Under the pieces are notes generated by a model. That model was not told the DNA's origin. It saw only the letters and a list, made by a program, of their open reading frames with translations, and searched no databases. The position numbers were made by a program, and so were the translations under genes. A stretch of DNA of 64,000 nucleotides from Saxidomus purpurata (taxonomy: Eukaryota > Mollusca > Bivalvia > Venerida > Veneridae). This document shows, in pieces, positions 36,941 to 49,210 of this stretch. The stretch covers positions 10,573,083 through 10,637,082 of the forward strand of contig JAFMSR010000012.1 of the NCBI GenBank assembly GCA_022818135.1, given 5' to 3'. Numbering within the stretch: position 1 is the first letter of the stretch; every line of letters starts with the position of its first letter.

Positions 36941-39900
36941 TTTATTGCATAAGCTCAAACGTGACCGGATTTTGTCTTATTAAATCTAGCTACCCAGCTC
37001 TTTCATATACCAAAAATCGCGCCGACAATCTTTTTTGATGATAGCTCTAGTTTCATTTTTGTTGGTCTTATTTTATCAAGGTTTAAAAGGACATATGCTA
37101 TAACAGATGTCAAAATAAATAATCTCAAAACATAAATAATAACATCTTTGGAAGAATTGAAACTTAACCTAAAATTTTCAGCTATGCATTCCGGTCAGTA
37201 TCGATAAAATCGATGGTTTAAAATACGCTGCAGTACCGTAAACCATTCAATAATCTATGTAGAGTTGTTGTTGTACAATTAATGGGTGGATGCGATTTAT
37301 TACAGAAGTCCTCTACATTAATTAATTGCGGATAAACGAGGCATCTTCTTTGAAGTTGCATTTATTTATCATTTTACGTTTATTGAACACATAATCTATG
37401 TTTAGAGAATATAATCGGCTAGATATAGGGAGTGCCCCTTTAATACCTTATCAGCTGTATTTCGTTTATATACAGGTGAACAATTTACATAACCATGATT
37501 ATTCCTGAAAAGCACTGGTACTAGACTCCGGTCCTCCGCACAAAAAAAAGAGAAAATTCAACAAATTCAACCAGAGCATTATAATGGACATTTAATAGCG
37601 CTGTTATGAAGAAAGTTTTGCTCGTGTTACCGTCAAAGAATTAAAAGCAAACATCAAATATCTAATTCCAACCATGGTCAAGTGGGGCGAACAATAACAG
37701 CAGTAAAAGGCAATCTTCAACATTTTCGTTTCAATTGTTACCTAACAATTAAGCTTTTCAGCACACTGGCATGTAAGATATTTGGTTTTATGTTGAGTGG
37801 GATTTATATTACATGGATCAGAAGACATAAATAGTAAGACAGCTCTGATAATCCTCTCCAGTGACAAAATATGTACAGCCACCTGCGTTCAAGTAGTGTA
37901 TGTACTCTTAATTCATCGGTCAAAATCCGTCGCAGCATTTCAAAACGAAGTTTCGGGCAGTTTACATACTATCCATTGAGAGGCGAAGATCAAAGTGTTT
38001 ACTTTTGCTATCTACGCTTTCAATAATGCTTTCAGATATTGAGAATAATTTGAAAGTTTTCAGATAAAATTCTCAAAACTTTCAAGAAACTACAAGAGGA
38101 TTAAAATCAAGGTAGGATATACTTTCATATTTTCTGAATAAATAACAGGTTTTGGTACATTTTCCTTGTCTTGGTGTTGTGAATTTTTGTGTTTATACCA
38201 AGTTTTGTGTTTTCTTCACGAAGAGTCCATAACTTACACTTTAATAATGTGCGTGCTTCATATAATATATAGTATTGTCTCGTTTTAGCTTAATCTGTCT
38301 GTCTGTGCCAGTTTGCTTAGTTTAATCCGGTTTGTTATTCTTGATGATAAATTTTAAATATTATAATGTTTACTGTTCAGTATTATCATTGTGTATTCAA
38401 TTAAACACACGAAAACTAAAATTAAGACCTTTACGAGTTTTCCATTAACAAATCCAAGATTTCTCTACCTTCTGTTTTTTCTTCTTCTCTAACTCCCACT
38501 ACATCATAAATAACACATCAGGGACTTCAGATATCCGCCAAAAACCATTTAAGATGGCACAAAGTGTCAAGAATCAAGAGATATTGCTTCCTTTTAAGAA
38601 AACATTCATTAATACTGCTGCCCTACCTTTAGACATATAACTTTTATTTCATATAATATATACGCAGTCATCACAAGATTTAAATTATTTTTGAAAAACA
38701 AAATGCGCAGAAACATTTTTTTGCACTTTTTAATCGACCCTTCCGTTGTTTTTTCATTGCTCTTAAGAAGACTGATTTAAAAACAAATTAAACTAAGCCA
38801 TTGTATTTTCAACAAAATTCTCAGATACTTGTTAACAATACGTATATGCAGGAAATACTAAAGCAATTATGTCATGCGAAAAAATAGGAGCAACATAATT
38901 AATACTTTTAAAAAACGCGGTAAAATGAGTTGTTTAGTTTGAAGCATGCATATGAATCGGTTTGGGACGCATTTTGAGCAAATTGCTTGAATCGAGTATT
39001 TTGTTTCACGTTGTTCTATTGCTCAATGCACCATGAACGCACTCTCACAGGGAGTTCTAACAGACAAACGTCAATCCTTTATTTGTACTAATTATTGATT
39101 GTCTCCAGGCAGCAAGGTGGGTATTAAATTGTTCCGTTTTCTGATTTCCAGATACATCTTTTCCTAAATTCTGTTTTCCCGGAAACGCTAGCATCTGACA
39201 GAGACAACATTCAAGCACTAGTACCTTACTTTTAAATTATTTATTGCCATTTTAAATGATACCATTATGTACCATTAACTCATAAATATTCATAAATGAA
39301 TCGCACGCAATTTATTAAGTCGTTGTTTAACAACGAAATCTAATAAATTCTTGTTCTCCAATAGTCTAGATGGAGGAATTGGAGCTGTAATAAAACCCAA
39401 AGGGTCCATAAAGACATCGCCTCTTGAATAAAGAGGATATTAATCAAGCAACAGAGTCATTTCCAATGAAAAGATTTTCAATCTGCTAAGTATTGGAAAA
39501 AAAATTATGTGGTAGGGATGGTTACATTTTAACGAAGTTGATTACGTAAATGGTAGTTGGACACATACTATTGCCTGTAAAGTTCCAGTAAAACTCTCTA
39601 AAGTATGTCTAGTCTTTTGACGCAATTTAGAGGTTTCATATGCTATGAAAGGCGATTGAGAAAGAAATACGGACAGCTATAATGGAATTTTCCAGTATCA
39701 TTAACCACTAGAGACTCGGATAATTATCAAAATACCAGTGTAGATCCTTTATTAGGCTTAATTCACGTAACTGTTGAATTAGCAACAAAAAAAAGATGAA
39801 AAAATACCGAAACGTGTCATGGAGCTTAATGTTCAGGCTGTTAAAACATCAAACTAAAACATATTTGTGTTATAAATGCACCAAAATAACAATATTGATT

Positions 39901-42900
39901 TCTTCTATCACTATATTTGTTTTTCTGTAAAAATATTAAAATCCCATGATCACTTTAGATGTTAAATTTCATTCTGGCACTTTAATATATTACCAAGAAA
40001 GAGGTCTGTCTGGTGAAATTGACCTTGCTATTTACTTAATACGTTCCTACGTTTACATCAATTTTACATGTAATAAATATAACGCATTTTTTTTTCAATA
40101 ATAATTCAAAACTGACAAGACTCATCCCTGTAGAAAGACATTAACCCGAAAGAAAGGAAAGACATAAACCCAAAAGAATAAACCCTAAAGAAAGACGCAT
40201 GAACATTGTTTCGGAGTAAATAGAACACAGTTATATCATTATTCCATCAGTAATAAATAAACACAGGACTTGATTGTAATCAATTTCAAGTTCCGGAAAA
40301 ATAGTACTAGTTGGTCTGTAAGATTAAAAAGACAAAGACCAAAGGCCCATGCATCGCATTTCGAGAGCTACACAGACTTGAAATTTTTAATCTTTAATGG
40401 AATTCACAAAGAGTTAAACTTCACAAATAAATATCATCAGCATTAGTGTGTTTCTTTCAAGATGAATCTTGAAATGGAATGGCAAAACAGAATCGAGCTT
40501 ATAAATTTTATAAGACATTTCTTTTTCGTGTCTTTAAACCAATTACAATGTTTCCGAAGGAAAAGGACAAAGGCAAAATGTGCAAAAAGAAAGTTAAATT
40601 CATGTAAGCAAATTTATTCAGTCTTAATGAAGGTTATATGCGACGGATTGCGAGATCATGATCAGTAATATTAGCTACTTGATCACTTTTCAATTAGCAC
40701 CCCTTTAAATTAAGGAATAGTTACTCCGTCTGAAGTGAAAGATGAACGAGTCCATTAAGAAATTCAGGGGTGAATTATGGCTATGTTCCCTGATGATGTC
40801 AAGAGGATTTTTCAATTTTCTAGGCACTGCAAAAATAAGTAGCTCTCTGCTCCGAAATTGCTCCAAAATAGGTCGCTGTATTCAATTAAGTGACAGTATC
40901 CAGAAAATGTACGGCCGGGTGAAAAGTTCAGGAAAGCGTAAGGGAAATATCGCTCGTCGTAAAATGCATGGCTGATGAGAACAAAGTCTCGCAAAATCTC
41001 ACATAATCTCACAATGCACAGCGTATACGTTTGACAAAATATTTCCGATCTTTCGATTAAGAAAAGTTTACCTTATCTTATCTTTTAAAAATGGAAAAGA
41101 AACGTAAGATGTTTTATATGATACATCGCGGAATATAACGGTCATTACACTTATATGTAAGACGTACATTTTCAGTCTATATTTGGTCTATTCGCTAAAT
41201 GACAATATACTTATAAAAAATAATTAAAGACACGTCAATCATGTTTTGTGTTCACGTGGTACGCATATAAAAATGATTATACAATAAGCTGCAATCAACG
41301 AAAAAGATACGTTTCTGCTAGTCACTAGAACGCTGTAATTTCGAAAGATCCGCTTTATAATGTTTAGCTATATCCAACTCAGTCGACTCCTCAGACCAGA
41401 AGATATGTCATTATGGAAAATTCCGAAGTCATATATTTTTCGTTTGATCACAATATCCTCGTAAAATAATTAGATACGGACGTATCATTTCCTGACATAC
41501 CCTCGTCATGTCATTCACGCGTCAAAAAGCAAGATTTTCGCTGTCTGGACTGAGGCTGTATCTTATCATCAAACCAAGACAAAATTGCACGATCATTTTG
41601 TAAATTACTCACACGGTGCTTTTTCCATACATCATCTTCTCCAAAATCACAGCAATAACTTGTATGCACTGGCTTTAAACTTTTAACAGGGAAATGAACA
41701 TTTCTTTTATTTTACTTTTACAATCAAGAATAAATGATACCGATACTGTGCAAGCAGAAACAGTTCTCCAAGTTTAAGAACTTGGTTTACAACTACCCAC
41801 TTAACTCGTACTCAATCAGTGCAATTTACATTTGTCTGACACCTAGAATTTGTTACACTTGATTTCTTAAATTCAAAATGGTAAATGTTTTTTGTAATTT
41901 AATCTATTTTGCTTTTGTTTTAAAACTTGCAATTTATAACAATGCATACGATACGTTTTACAAGAGTTGTGGATATCCTAGTTAGAAAAATCACCTTTAC
42001 ATTAATTTGATTCATAAAGAGTTTGTGTAAACAATATCTGTGTAGTCACAGCGATGCTGATAACATCGAAATATTTTATTCATTAACCTATCTCAGTTTT
42101 AAATATTTTATTAATTTTACACTGCAACATACTGTTTTTAGAGAATACATAAACGCGACTCGCATTAGAAATAATGTACTCCTATTTTACCAATACATGC
42201 ATATATTATGCGTTGCAAGTTAAAAAGTAAACAAACTTTCAATACTGCCAATTACTATAATAACACTGCCAATTACTATATTTTAAGTCAAATACCGCAC
42301 ATGTTTTTCTTTCTTTTTTCTGAATAAAACTTAATTCTTCCTCCGACAATTGTTCGAGTTCACAATTCAATTCTACAATTGTTCCGATCATTGTTTATCA
42401 AAATGTTTAGCTGCTCCGTGAACGCAGTATTAAATAGTTACGCCTTTCCTACTTTTCAGTCATTTTTTCTCTCCTTCACTGTTCCTTATTTTCCAACAAA
42501 ACAGCGGATCGTTTGCCTCAACTTTCTCACCCAAAATTGATTAACAATTTTTAATGCCAACAGGAAAAGTGAAATTTTAAAACATCTTAATTGCGAAAAA
42601 TCATTTAATTACAGAACTTTGTCACCTAAGTTTAATGAACTTCGCGGAAACAGATGCTGGTAATTCAGAATATTGTAATGGACTTGGCATTAACCTACCA
42701 GCAAGGAAGATAGACATTGTGCTTGTGTACACAATGGTGCATTACTTCCATCGCGGCTGTTGTGCAAATTGCGGTAGGCGTTTGTGAGCGGTCACCTACA
42801 AAATATGTTTATCAAGCTGTATATATTATGTCAATCCTTCAGTTAACCCTGTATAAAGACCTTCAACATCCACTCGTGTCGCAGCTATACACAGTGTCTT

Positions 42901-43930
42901 AGATTGATTTAACTCAACTTACTACCTTTGACAACAACGACGTCAATATAGATCTTGACTACAATCAAAGTCCAAACAATAAAACAAAGCCTTTACAGTA
43001 ACTTACTTGCTTTTGACATCTCTTCTTTTCTCCCTATTAGTTGCAAACATTTATTGAAAAGCTACAAAAGTACTTAACGTGAAAAGGGACCGAGATTTAA
43101 TTTCCATGGTGCGCTATGTAACGCCGGCTGTCAGCTTTTGCGAACAGTTGCGACTTTCCTGTCGTCATTGTTATTTGTTAAAAGGACATCTAGACTAGCG
43201 GAAGCTAGGCTTGGTATCGAAAGAAGAGTCTTATGTCAATGCCATGTCTATATTAATTTTATTAACGATGTTTTCCCCAGAAGATTATCTCATTTTATAC
43301 CAATTTACACAGCTTAAACATCCGGGCAATACCACACAGCAGACATCGTAAAAGTTCAAATGCACTTTACTTAATGCTTATATGCAAACATGATTATGTA
43401 ATTTTGACAGTCATTTAGTTGATATCTTTTCCCATTTCTTATCTAAATTACAAACTTCTGCAACTACTATGATAATGCAAGATGATTTGTAAAATGTCCT
43501 AAATATTATGCAGAACTTGAAATGACATGCAGGAAATAAAACGGGTTCCAGTAAACAGTAAGGCCAGATGTTATTTAATCGTGAACGAGTTGGAGCTTGA
43601 ACTAACTAATTTATTACGAGTGTATGTGACAACGAAGTAAGATTGCTCTAAAAGCCGTTCGTTCATAGTTTCCGACGGAAAAAATCTCCAAAAAGATGTA
43701 CTAAAACATAAAATGTCAAAGTAATGACAAGCATCAACAACAAAAGTCAAAACCCAGGTAGCAATTTGTTGAAAATGGTGTGAGCTTGGTTTAAAGGCAC
43801 CGTTACACTATATGTTTTATTTTATGTTGTCCAGTGAATAGTGAAATAAATGTGGTAATCAACAGTTTTGAAACATTTTTTAACTTTTAATGAAAACAAA
43901 ACTCAACAAAAGTAAATTTGACAATAAAAT
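36941..43930. other. Long non-coding stretch
   Basis: Seven kilobases without a supported gene. A 21-bp direct repeat (actgccaattactata at 42,244 and 42,265) and a 77-codon frame at 40,742 are the only items noted. It could be intronic or intergenic. Confidence 0.4.
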
Positions 43931-43943
43931 AAACAGAAAAAAT

Positions 43944-44072
43944 GTTGGCATCGGTGTAAAATCATATTAATTTCACTCGTGAACACCAAAAGTAGTTATT
44001 TTCACTCGTGACTATGACACTCGTGACAATATCACTTTTGGTACCCACACGTGATATTACACCGAAACCAAC
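43944..44072. repeat. Foldback (MITE-like) element
   Basis: Ends gttggcatcggtgtaaaatc and gatattacaccgaaaccaac are inverted copies. Inside, accaaaagtagttatttt and atatcacttttggt pair as well, with three cactcgtga repeats near the loop. Confidence 0.7.
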
Positions 44073-45208
44073 GATTATCCTCTAGATCTATATATTGGAA
44101 TTTCAAATAATTTGTAGCGCATCATTTCAAATATACATAAACAATTTATGGGAATGTATCATGACTGTAACCTTTTTATTTGGTTATTCGTTCCAGAATA
44201 TATTAATTTCAGACAGTTCAAAGAACCTTTTTTTGCACCAAAATCTGAGAAAGAGCAGCTATAAACGATACAAGTAGTGCGGGACTGGAATCTATTTTCA
44301 GCATCACCAAAAACTGCTGATAAATTAGATTTAATTACATTCAGAGTTAAAAGGCAAACTCATGGGTAATTGTTTTATACCCATTGTAATGTGTTAGCTC
44401 CTACGATCCCGATAATATAAAATCTTTACCTGTCAATGAATCATTTTGCCTCTAGCGTTTCGCTAAATGATATTCTCAAGTTTTAAACATGGTGAAATCT
44501 TAAATTAATGGTTTTCAAAGGTGGTAGCATGAATGTATTGAGGGAGCATATACATTGTATGATCAGCACAAAATGTAAGTTCAGTCTATTTTCAAGTGCA
44601 TAGCTGTTATCTTTACGCACATCTTCATAACCTGATTAATCGACTTTATTAAGTAATCCACATGGTGGTGTATTATATTTATGTTTCAATAAAGAGAAAG
44701 GAATCAATGTTTTTGCTTGTGTATATCCCGTACACAATGGTTCCTCCTAAAGCAAACGAGAATGTGCTTTCAAAATATATATGTATCGAAATCTGACTTA
44801 GATGCCCAAACCTTGCTAACGGTTGGGGGCACAAACGCACTTTCCAGTTAAGCGCTTTAGGATTTTTCAGTTAGCATATAAAAATGCGATAGCAATCATT
44901 AACAGAGGTTTGAGTATATCACAGCAAATGTTGGACTTGACTTGCACTTTTAAGTTCCCGGTCATTTCCTTCAAAAACGTTATATGTCATTTGTTTGATT
45001 TTTGACGTGGTAAATGTGTGTGTTGGGAGGGGGGGGGGGATAAATTACCCGCCTAGAATTAAATTACCGGAGCCGTTATGCGAGGTTGTTATATTTTAAT
45101 AGTACCCTTCCCTTTCTTACATTTTGAAGGATTCGGTTCATTTTCAATTCATTTAAAACGGCTGAACGTAGAAAGACCGCCAAATACCCTTATGATACCC
45201 CTATGTCA

Positions 45209-45236
45209 CTTCGTGACGTCACTTTATAACGTCACA
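45209..45236 (+). promoter_or_regulatory. CRE-like palindrome TGACGTCA with neighbouring half sites
   Basis: A full TGACGTCA palindrome lies at about 45,213, with a second AACGTCAC close behind, some 940 bases upstream of the receptor start. Such sites bind CREB/ATF proteins in animals. The surrounding 400 bases look like a dispersed repeat, and other CRE-like strings occur at 12,140 and 33,670, so regulatory meaning is unproven. Confidence 0.2.
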
Positions 45237-45524
45237 AATCTTCACGAACTAATTGACGTTCTGTCCGCGAACACTTTCACGTTTAGCTCGGTGTACAATA
45301 ACGGAATATGTCAAGTGTATATTACCGGCTTACCCGTTAATATCAGTATCTATTTTCGTGTCATTGACCAATCAAACAGTTCGAAATGTCGTGGAAGGGT
45401 AATAAAACATACTATTATCAGCCGTGTTCGCCTATCAAGTGACTTTATAACAAAACATCGTTAATTAAGGACAATGCGGAGGAATCGAGACTGACCCCAT
45501 GGTAACTGTCGTTGTCGTTAACTT

Positions 45525-45550
45525 CACAATTACATTTATTTTTCAGGGCC
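45525..45550 (+). promoter_or_regulatory. Candidate splice acceptor upstream of the GPCR
   Basis: A pyrimidine-rich tract ending in atttttcag, followed by GGCCCTG, makes a strong acceptor about 600 bases before the receptor start codon. It would fit a non-coding 5' exon spliced into the receptor's coding exon. No transcript evidence is available, and upstream ATGs would lie in such a leader. Confidence 0.25.
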
Positions 45551-46154
45551 CTGTGGTGTTCCGAGGTTGCTGTTACCATGGACACAGACAAAACTTTACG
45601 CAGTTTAAATGTACCGATCAACTAACTTACCAAAGAACACAGTAATTTACTTTCGATATACTGGGAAAAAACTGACAAGTAGCCCAAAGTCGTGCGAAGT
45701 GAACAAAAAAGCAAAAATGCATATACAGACAGGGGAATCTGTTTTGCCATGTTCTCAATTAATTTCGACTGAAATATAAAATAAGTGAGACTGACGCAAG
45801 TAATCCTAACGGACACAAAAAAGCCAATAGCAAATGTCGCTGACAACGTAGAGATAGGCAGTAAATATAAGAGTATCAAAAAAGCGATATTTGCCACACA
45901 GCAAACAGCGTGGATAGCGCGAGAAAGCAACTCTTGTAAAGAGTTGAGAAGGATTTGTTATTTCTAACAAACTTGTATAGGATACATTTCAATTTCTATA
46001 TAGTTTCTAGTAATCGGGACAGGTGAATATACAAGGAAATTAAAGGAATTTTGCGTGACTTTATGAGGTTAGATAAATTCAGTTCTCTTTCATATATTAA
46101 ATTTTGTGATCCGAGCAGTCTGAAGTCAGAAACTGTAAGCCCGAGAGAAAAAAA

Positions 46155-47369
46155 ATGTGCAACTCCACAACACCAAACCACGACTTTCAAACTTTCCTAG
46201 AAAATATGAAAATCTTAAATTTGACTTACGACACGAGCATTGTCTCTGAGACTATAGAAATGAATTCTAGCGACTATTTTTTAATGAGCGACAATAACTC
46301 GTCTGTCACCAATAGTACGTTTACTGAGGAGCAGAAAAAGACGTTAGATAGTGTCTTCTTTGTGCTTTACTTCATAGTCATCCCAGCTGTGTGTGTTCTT
46401 GGATTTTTTGGTAATATACTTAACGTTATCGTGTTTTCCAAGAAGAAAATGTGCAAAACTTTAGATAACGTTGAATACTGTACGACAATCTTTCTTATTG
46501 CGCTTGCTGTGTCAGATATGATGTTTTGTTTATGCACATTCCCTCAAGCATTCGATAATCGTACAAACCACATGTACAAAAAGACAGGTTTTATGGTACA
46601 TTACAAGATGTATTCGAACTTTGCTATTAGCACTTTCATCTTGTCTAGTACGCTTCTTACTGTATTCACTGCCGTAATGCGGTACACTGTGATATGTCAC
46701 CCATTCCACTCTAGAAATTTCATTTCGTTCCGGAAAACGGTGATAACGATCCTGTCCCTATTTGTCTTCAGTGCAGCGTTCAACTCTCCGTACATCTGGC
46801 GCTACAAGACGAATAAAGAGAACTGCAATTCTTCAACAGAGTACGTAACTTTGGACGAGGGAGTTTTATTCACAAAACCAAATTTTGTGTTAAGTCACAA
46901 AATTTTATGGGCCATAATTGGAAACTTTATACCATTGATTTTGCTTCTGTACTGCAACATCCGGTTGGTAAAAGCTCTACACGAGAGCCAGAAGCTCCGC
47001 CTTCTTCACAGTCGGGATAACTCTGGTAGTCTATCAGCTCACAGGAGGATCAATATTACTCTTATTACAATAATCATCCTATTTTTCATCCTCGTCGCAC
47101 CGTCGGAGATATCCAAATTCATATCATACGTGTCACATTTGGGACAGTACACGTATCTCCTGGTATCCATGATAACAAACGCTCTGCAGTGTATTAATTT
47201 TTCAGTGAACTTTGTGCTTTATTACGTCATTATTGCTCCTTTTAGAAGAGCAATTCATGATTTTGTATGTTTGTTCGTGTCAAGGCGAGGTACGCGGGAC
47301 TCCACAAATAGCCCAAAGCAGACATGTATAGTTCTAACGCTAAAAGAACAAAGGCGGGCACTCATCTAA
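46155..47369 (+). CDS. Class A (rhodopsin-family) peptide-type GPCR, FMRFamide-receptor-like
   Basis: Intronless 404-residue seven-transmembrane receptor of the plasma membrane, expected to couple an extracellular ligand, probably a neuropeptide, to G proteins. The first 60 residues carry sequons at N3, N22, N37, N47/N48 and N53 and no signal peptide. Approximate segments: TM1 67-95 with GN at 86-87, TM2 109-131 with D121 in LALAVSD, TM3 148-175, TM4 193-215, TM5 247-273 with P260, TM6 299-322 with P316, and TM7 333-358 with NFVLY (352-356) in place of NPxxY. Helix 8 follows, with a possible palmitoylation site at C372. The ATG is the first after an in-frame TGA at 46,107 and has A at -3. Odd points: MRY (175-177) replaces DRY; no Cys lies at the extracellular end of TM3 although ECL2 has C224; the TM4 tryptophan is absent. 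The TM7 stretch NALQCINFSVNFVLYY resembles FMRFamide/TRH-like receptors, but the ligand is unknown. The receptor call is firm; the subfamily is tentative. Confidence 0.92.
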   Translation: MCNSTTPNHDFQTFLENMKILNLTYDTSIVSETIEMNSSDYFLMSDNNSSVTNSTFTEEQKKTLDSVFFVLYFIVIPAVCVLGFFGNILNVIVFSKKKMCKTLDNVEYCTTIFLIALAVSDMMFCLCTFPQAFDNRTNHMYKKTGFMVHYKMYSNFAISTFILSSTLLTVFTAVMRYTVICHPFHSRNFISFRKTVITILSLFVFSAAFNSPYIWRYKTNKENCNSSTEYVTLDEGVLFTKPNFVLSHKILWAIIGNFIPLILLLYCNIRLVKALHESQKLRLLHSRDNSGSLSAHRRINITLITIIILFFILVAPSEISKFISYVSHLGQYTYLLVSMITNALQCINFSVNFVLYYVIIAPFRRAIHDFVCLFVSRRGTRDSTNSPKQTCIVLTLKEQRRALI

Positions 47370-47442
47370 GTTGAAGCAGTGCACTATCTTAATAACTTTA
47401 TCTAATACAGAAAATACATTTTCAAATCATGATAACACTCAC

Positions 47443-47475
47443 GGGTGCTGGACGCTCGTCTGATTTCAATTTGTT
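47443..47475. repeat. 5' fragment of the 19.1-kb repeat family
   Basis: cgggtgctggacgctcgtct followed by gatttcaatt matches the start of the element at 19,080. Confidence 0.5.
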
Positions 47476-47614
47476 TACTTATGGTGTTCAAATTGTGTGT
47501 TAATGTCGTGAACATATTGAATGACTTACTTATAGTTATTTAACAATTGATAGTTTTTATTATATAATAAGAAGCCTTTGGATGGGAAAGGCCTCTTATC
47601 ACGATATGCGTGAC

Positions 47615-47620
47615 AATAAA
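47615..47620 (+). terminator. Candidate poly(A) signal AATAAA for the GPCR
   Basis: The first AATAAA downstream of the receptor stop codon lies about 245 bases away. That is a plausible 3' UTR length. The next one is at about 47,981. Confidence 0.3.
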
Positions 47621-47799
47621 CAAGTGGCTAACGTGTGAAACAATTAGCCTAAAAAGTTCTAACTTTAAGGTATTTACCTACCAATTTAGTTAGATATAAG
47701 AGACAATGATCTTCATAGATAAATTCGTATATGTCTTACAACGTATTTAAATGTCAAAAAGCTAATTTGTTTTAAAACCATTTCATCGAATCGCAAGTT

Positions 47800-49210
47800 A
47801 GTTACTGACCAGAGCATACATTTTGCAAATTTTCTTCGTCAAATGCTAACAAAGGCTTTCACATTGCAAACTCAGCGTTTCATGTTGGGCCTGAGGTAAG
47901 TTTTATGTTTACGTTTTACAAGTATCATATATCATTAAACTTAAGTAACTGCAAAAGAGTGTTTTGACGTATTCAAATTGACAATAAAGGGTTATGTGTT
48001 CATTTACTTGGATCTAATTCCGGCAGAAAGTAACATTGCTATCGAATCTGATTGCAAAATACATATTCAGACCTTTATTTTAAATATCATGACGTTCATG
48101 CATAAACGTCATTTTTTTACACACAAAGATTTGTATTTCCATTCCTTTAATCATAACACCGAGACATACCGAGATCCGGAAAGTTCATTACATACATCAA
48201 GAGCAGAAAATTGACTCATTTACAGAAGTAAGAAACGTCCTGTACACTGTGTTCGTTCGGTCACCCTAAGAACATCTGCAGTATAAACAGTTTGGCTTAA
48301 GAAAGAAGGTAGTTAATATAGACAATATGCCGTTGAAAACATTTTACCCAAATTCACATTTTGTAGCATTACAACCTTACAGAGTTATCAGAGAAGTGTT
48401 AGATACTAGTGATTTTATGGATGATGAACACGTTACAAATTTTCTGGAATGAATATACCCATTTTACAGGCACAGAATCAAAGAACAGTGGTAACTAAAT
48501 CGATCTAAGTCTCGCACACGCAAGGTCCTTAAAACTTGTAAATGTTCTGGCTTGGTGCACAAATTTGAATCATTTTAATAGGACTAGCTTTTGGAAAATA
48601 TACAAGAAGAACGACTCTTTACTGCGCAGAGATGTAACAACACATGCAAACTCAGCGTCATAACGTAAGTTTTTACCATTTATGCCGATAGTACCAAACT
48701 TAAAACTGCAATATGACGTATCCCTAAACCAAAACTTTGTAGTATATTTACTGGGATAACATGCGTTCCAGCTGTTATTCAGTTTATTAAACAATGACGG
48801 TAGCTCATACGTCAAATATACAAGCCACGAGGGCCGTTACTTACATGGCCTTTCATTACAGAAGTAAGATTTACCTTCGTGCAGTCACAAGGACAAATTG
48901 CATTATGTTTAGCTTAGGAAAATAACAAGCTGAAAAGGATATGTTATACCATTCTACTCTTTAACTTGATTAAAGAGTACTGATAAAAAGTGAATAAATG
49001 CGAAAGTTATATGATTATTACATGGAACTGAACGACTAACATTGGTAAAGTCGATTAGGCACGCAAGGTAACGTTAACGTCATGGTGGTGTTAGAATATG
49101 AAAAATCGGTTTCCGAATATACACTAGCTCTTTTGCGCAGAGATTAAACCATTTAACATAATTTTTACCATTGACTCTTTGTATATACAGCACCTAAAAT
49201 CGTGAGTCAT
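47800..49210. repeat. Faint local duplication, unit 500-700 bp
   Basis: tgcaaactcagcgt recurs at about 47,865 and 48,645, each followed within 30 bases by gtaagttttt or gtaagtttta. cattacagaagtaag-like strings recur at 48,220 and 48,857, and cgcacacgcaagg / ggcacgcaagg at 48,513 and 49,056. Strongly diverged. Confidence 0.35.

Noticed and set aside
39340..39435. Possible terminal exon after cttgttctccaatag, reading LDGGIGAVIKPKGS, with AATAAA at the stop
   Set aside because: Only about 22 codons, no partner exon, and the AATAAA overlapping the stop codon is unlikely as a poly(A) signal.
40462..40975. Two plus frames of 68 and 77 codons in series
   Set aside because: No domain or conserved copy; basic composition arises from AAA/AGA-rich sequence.
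45078..45464. 128-codon plus frame upstream of the receptor
   Set aside because: No domain, signal peptide or convincing start; the sequence around its CRE motifs looks like a dispersed repeat.
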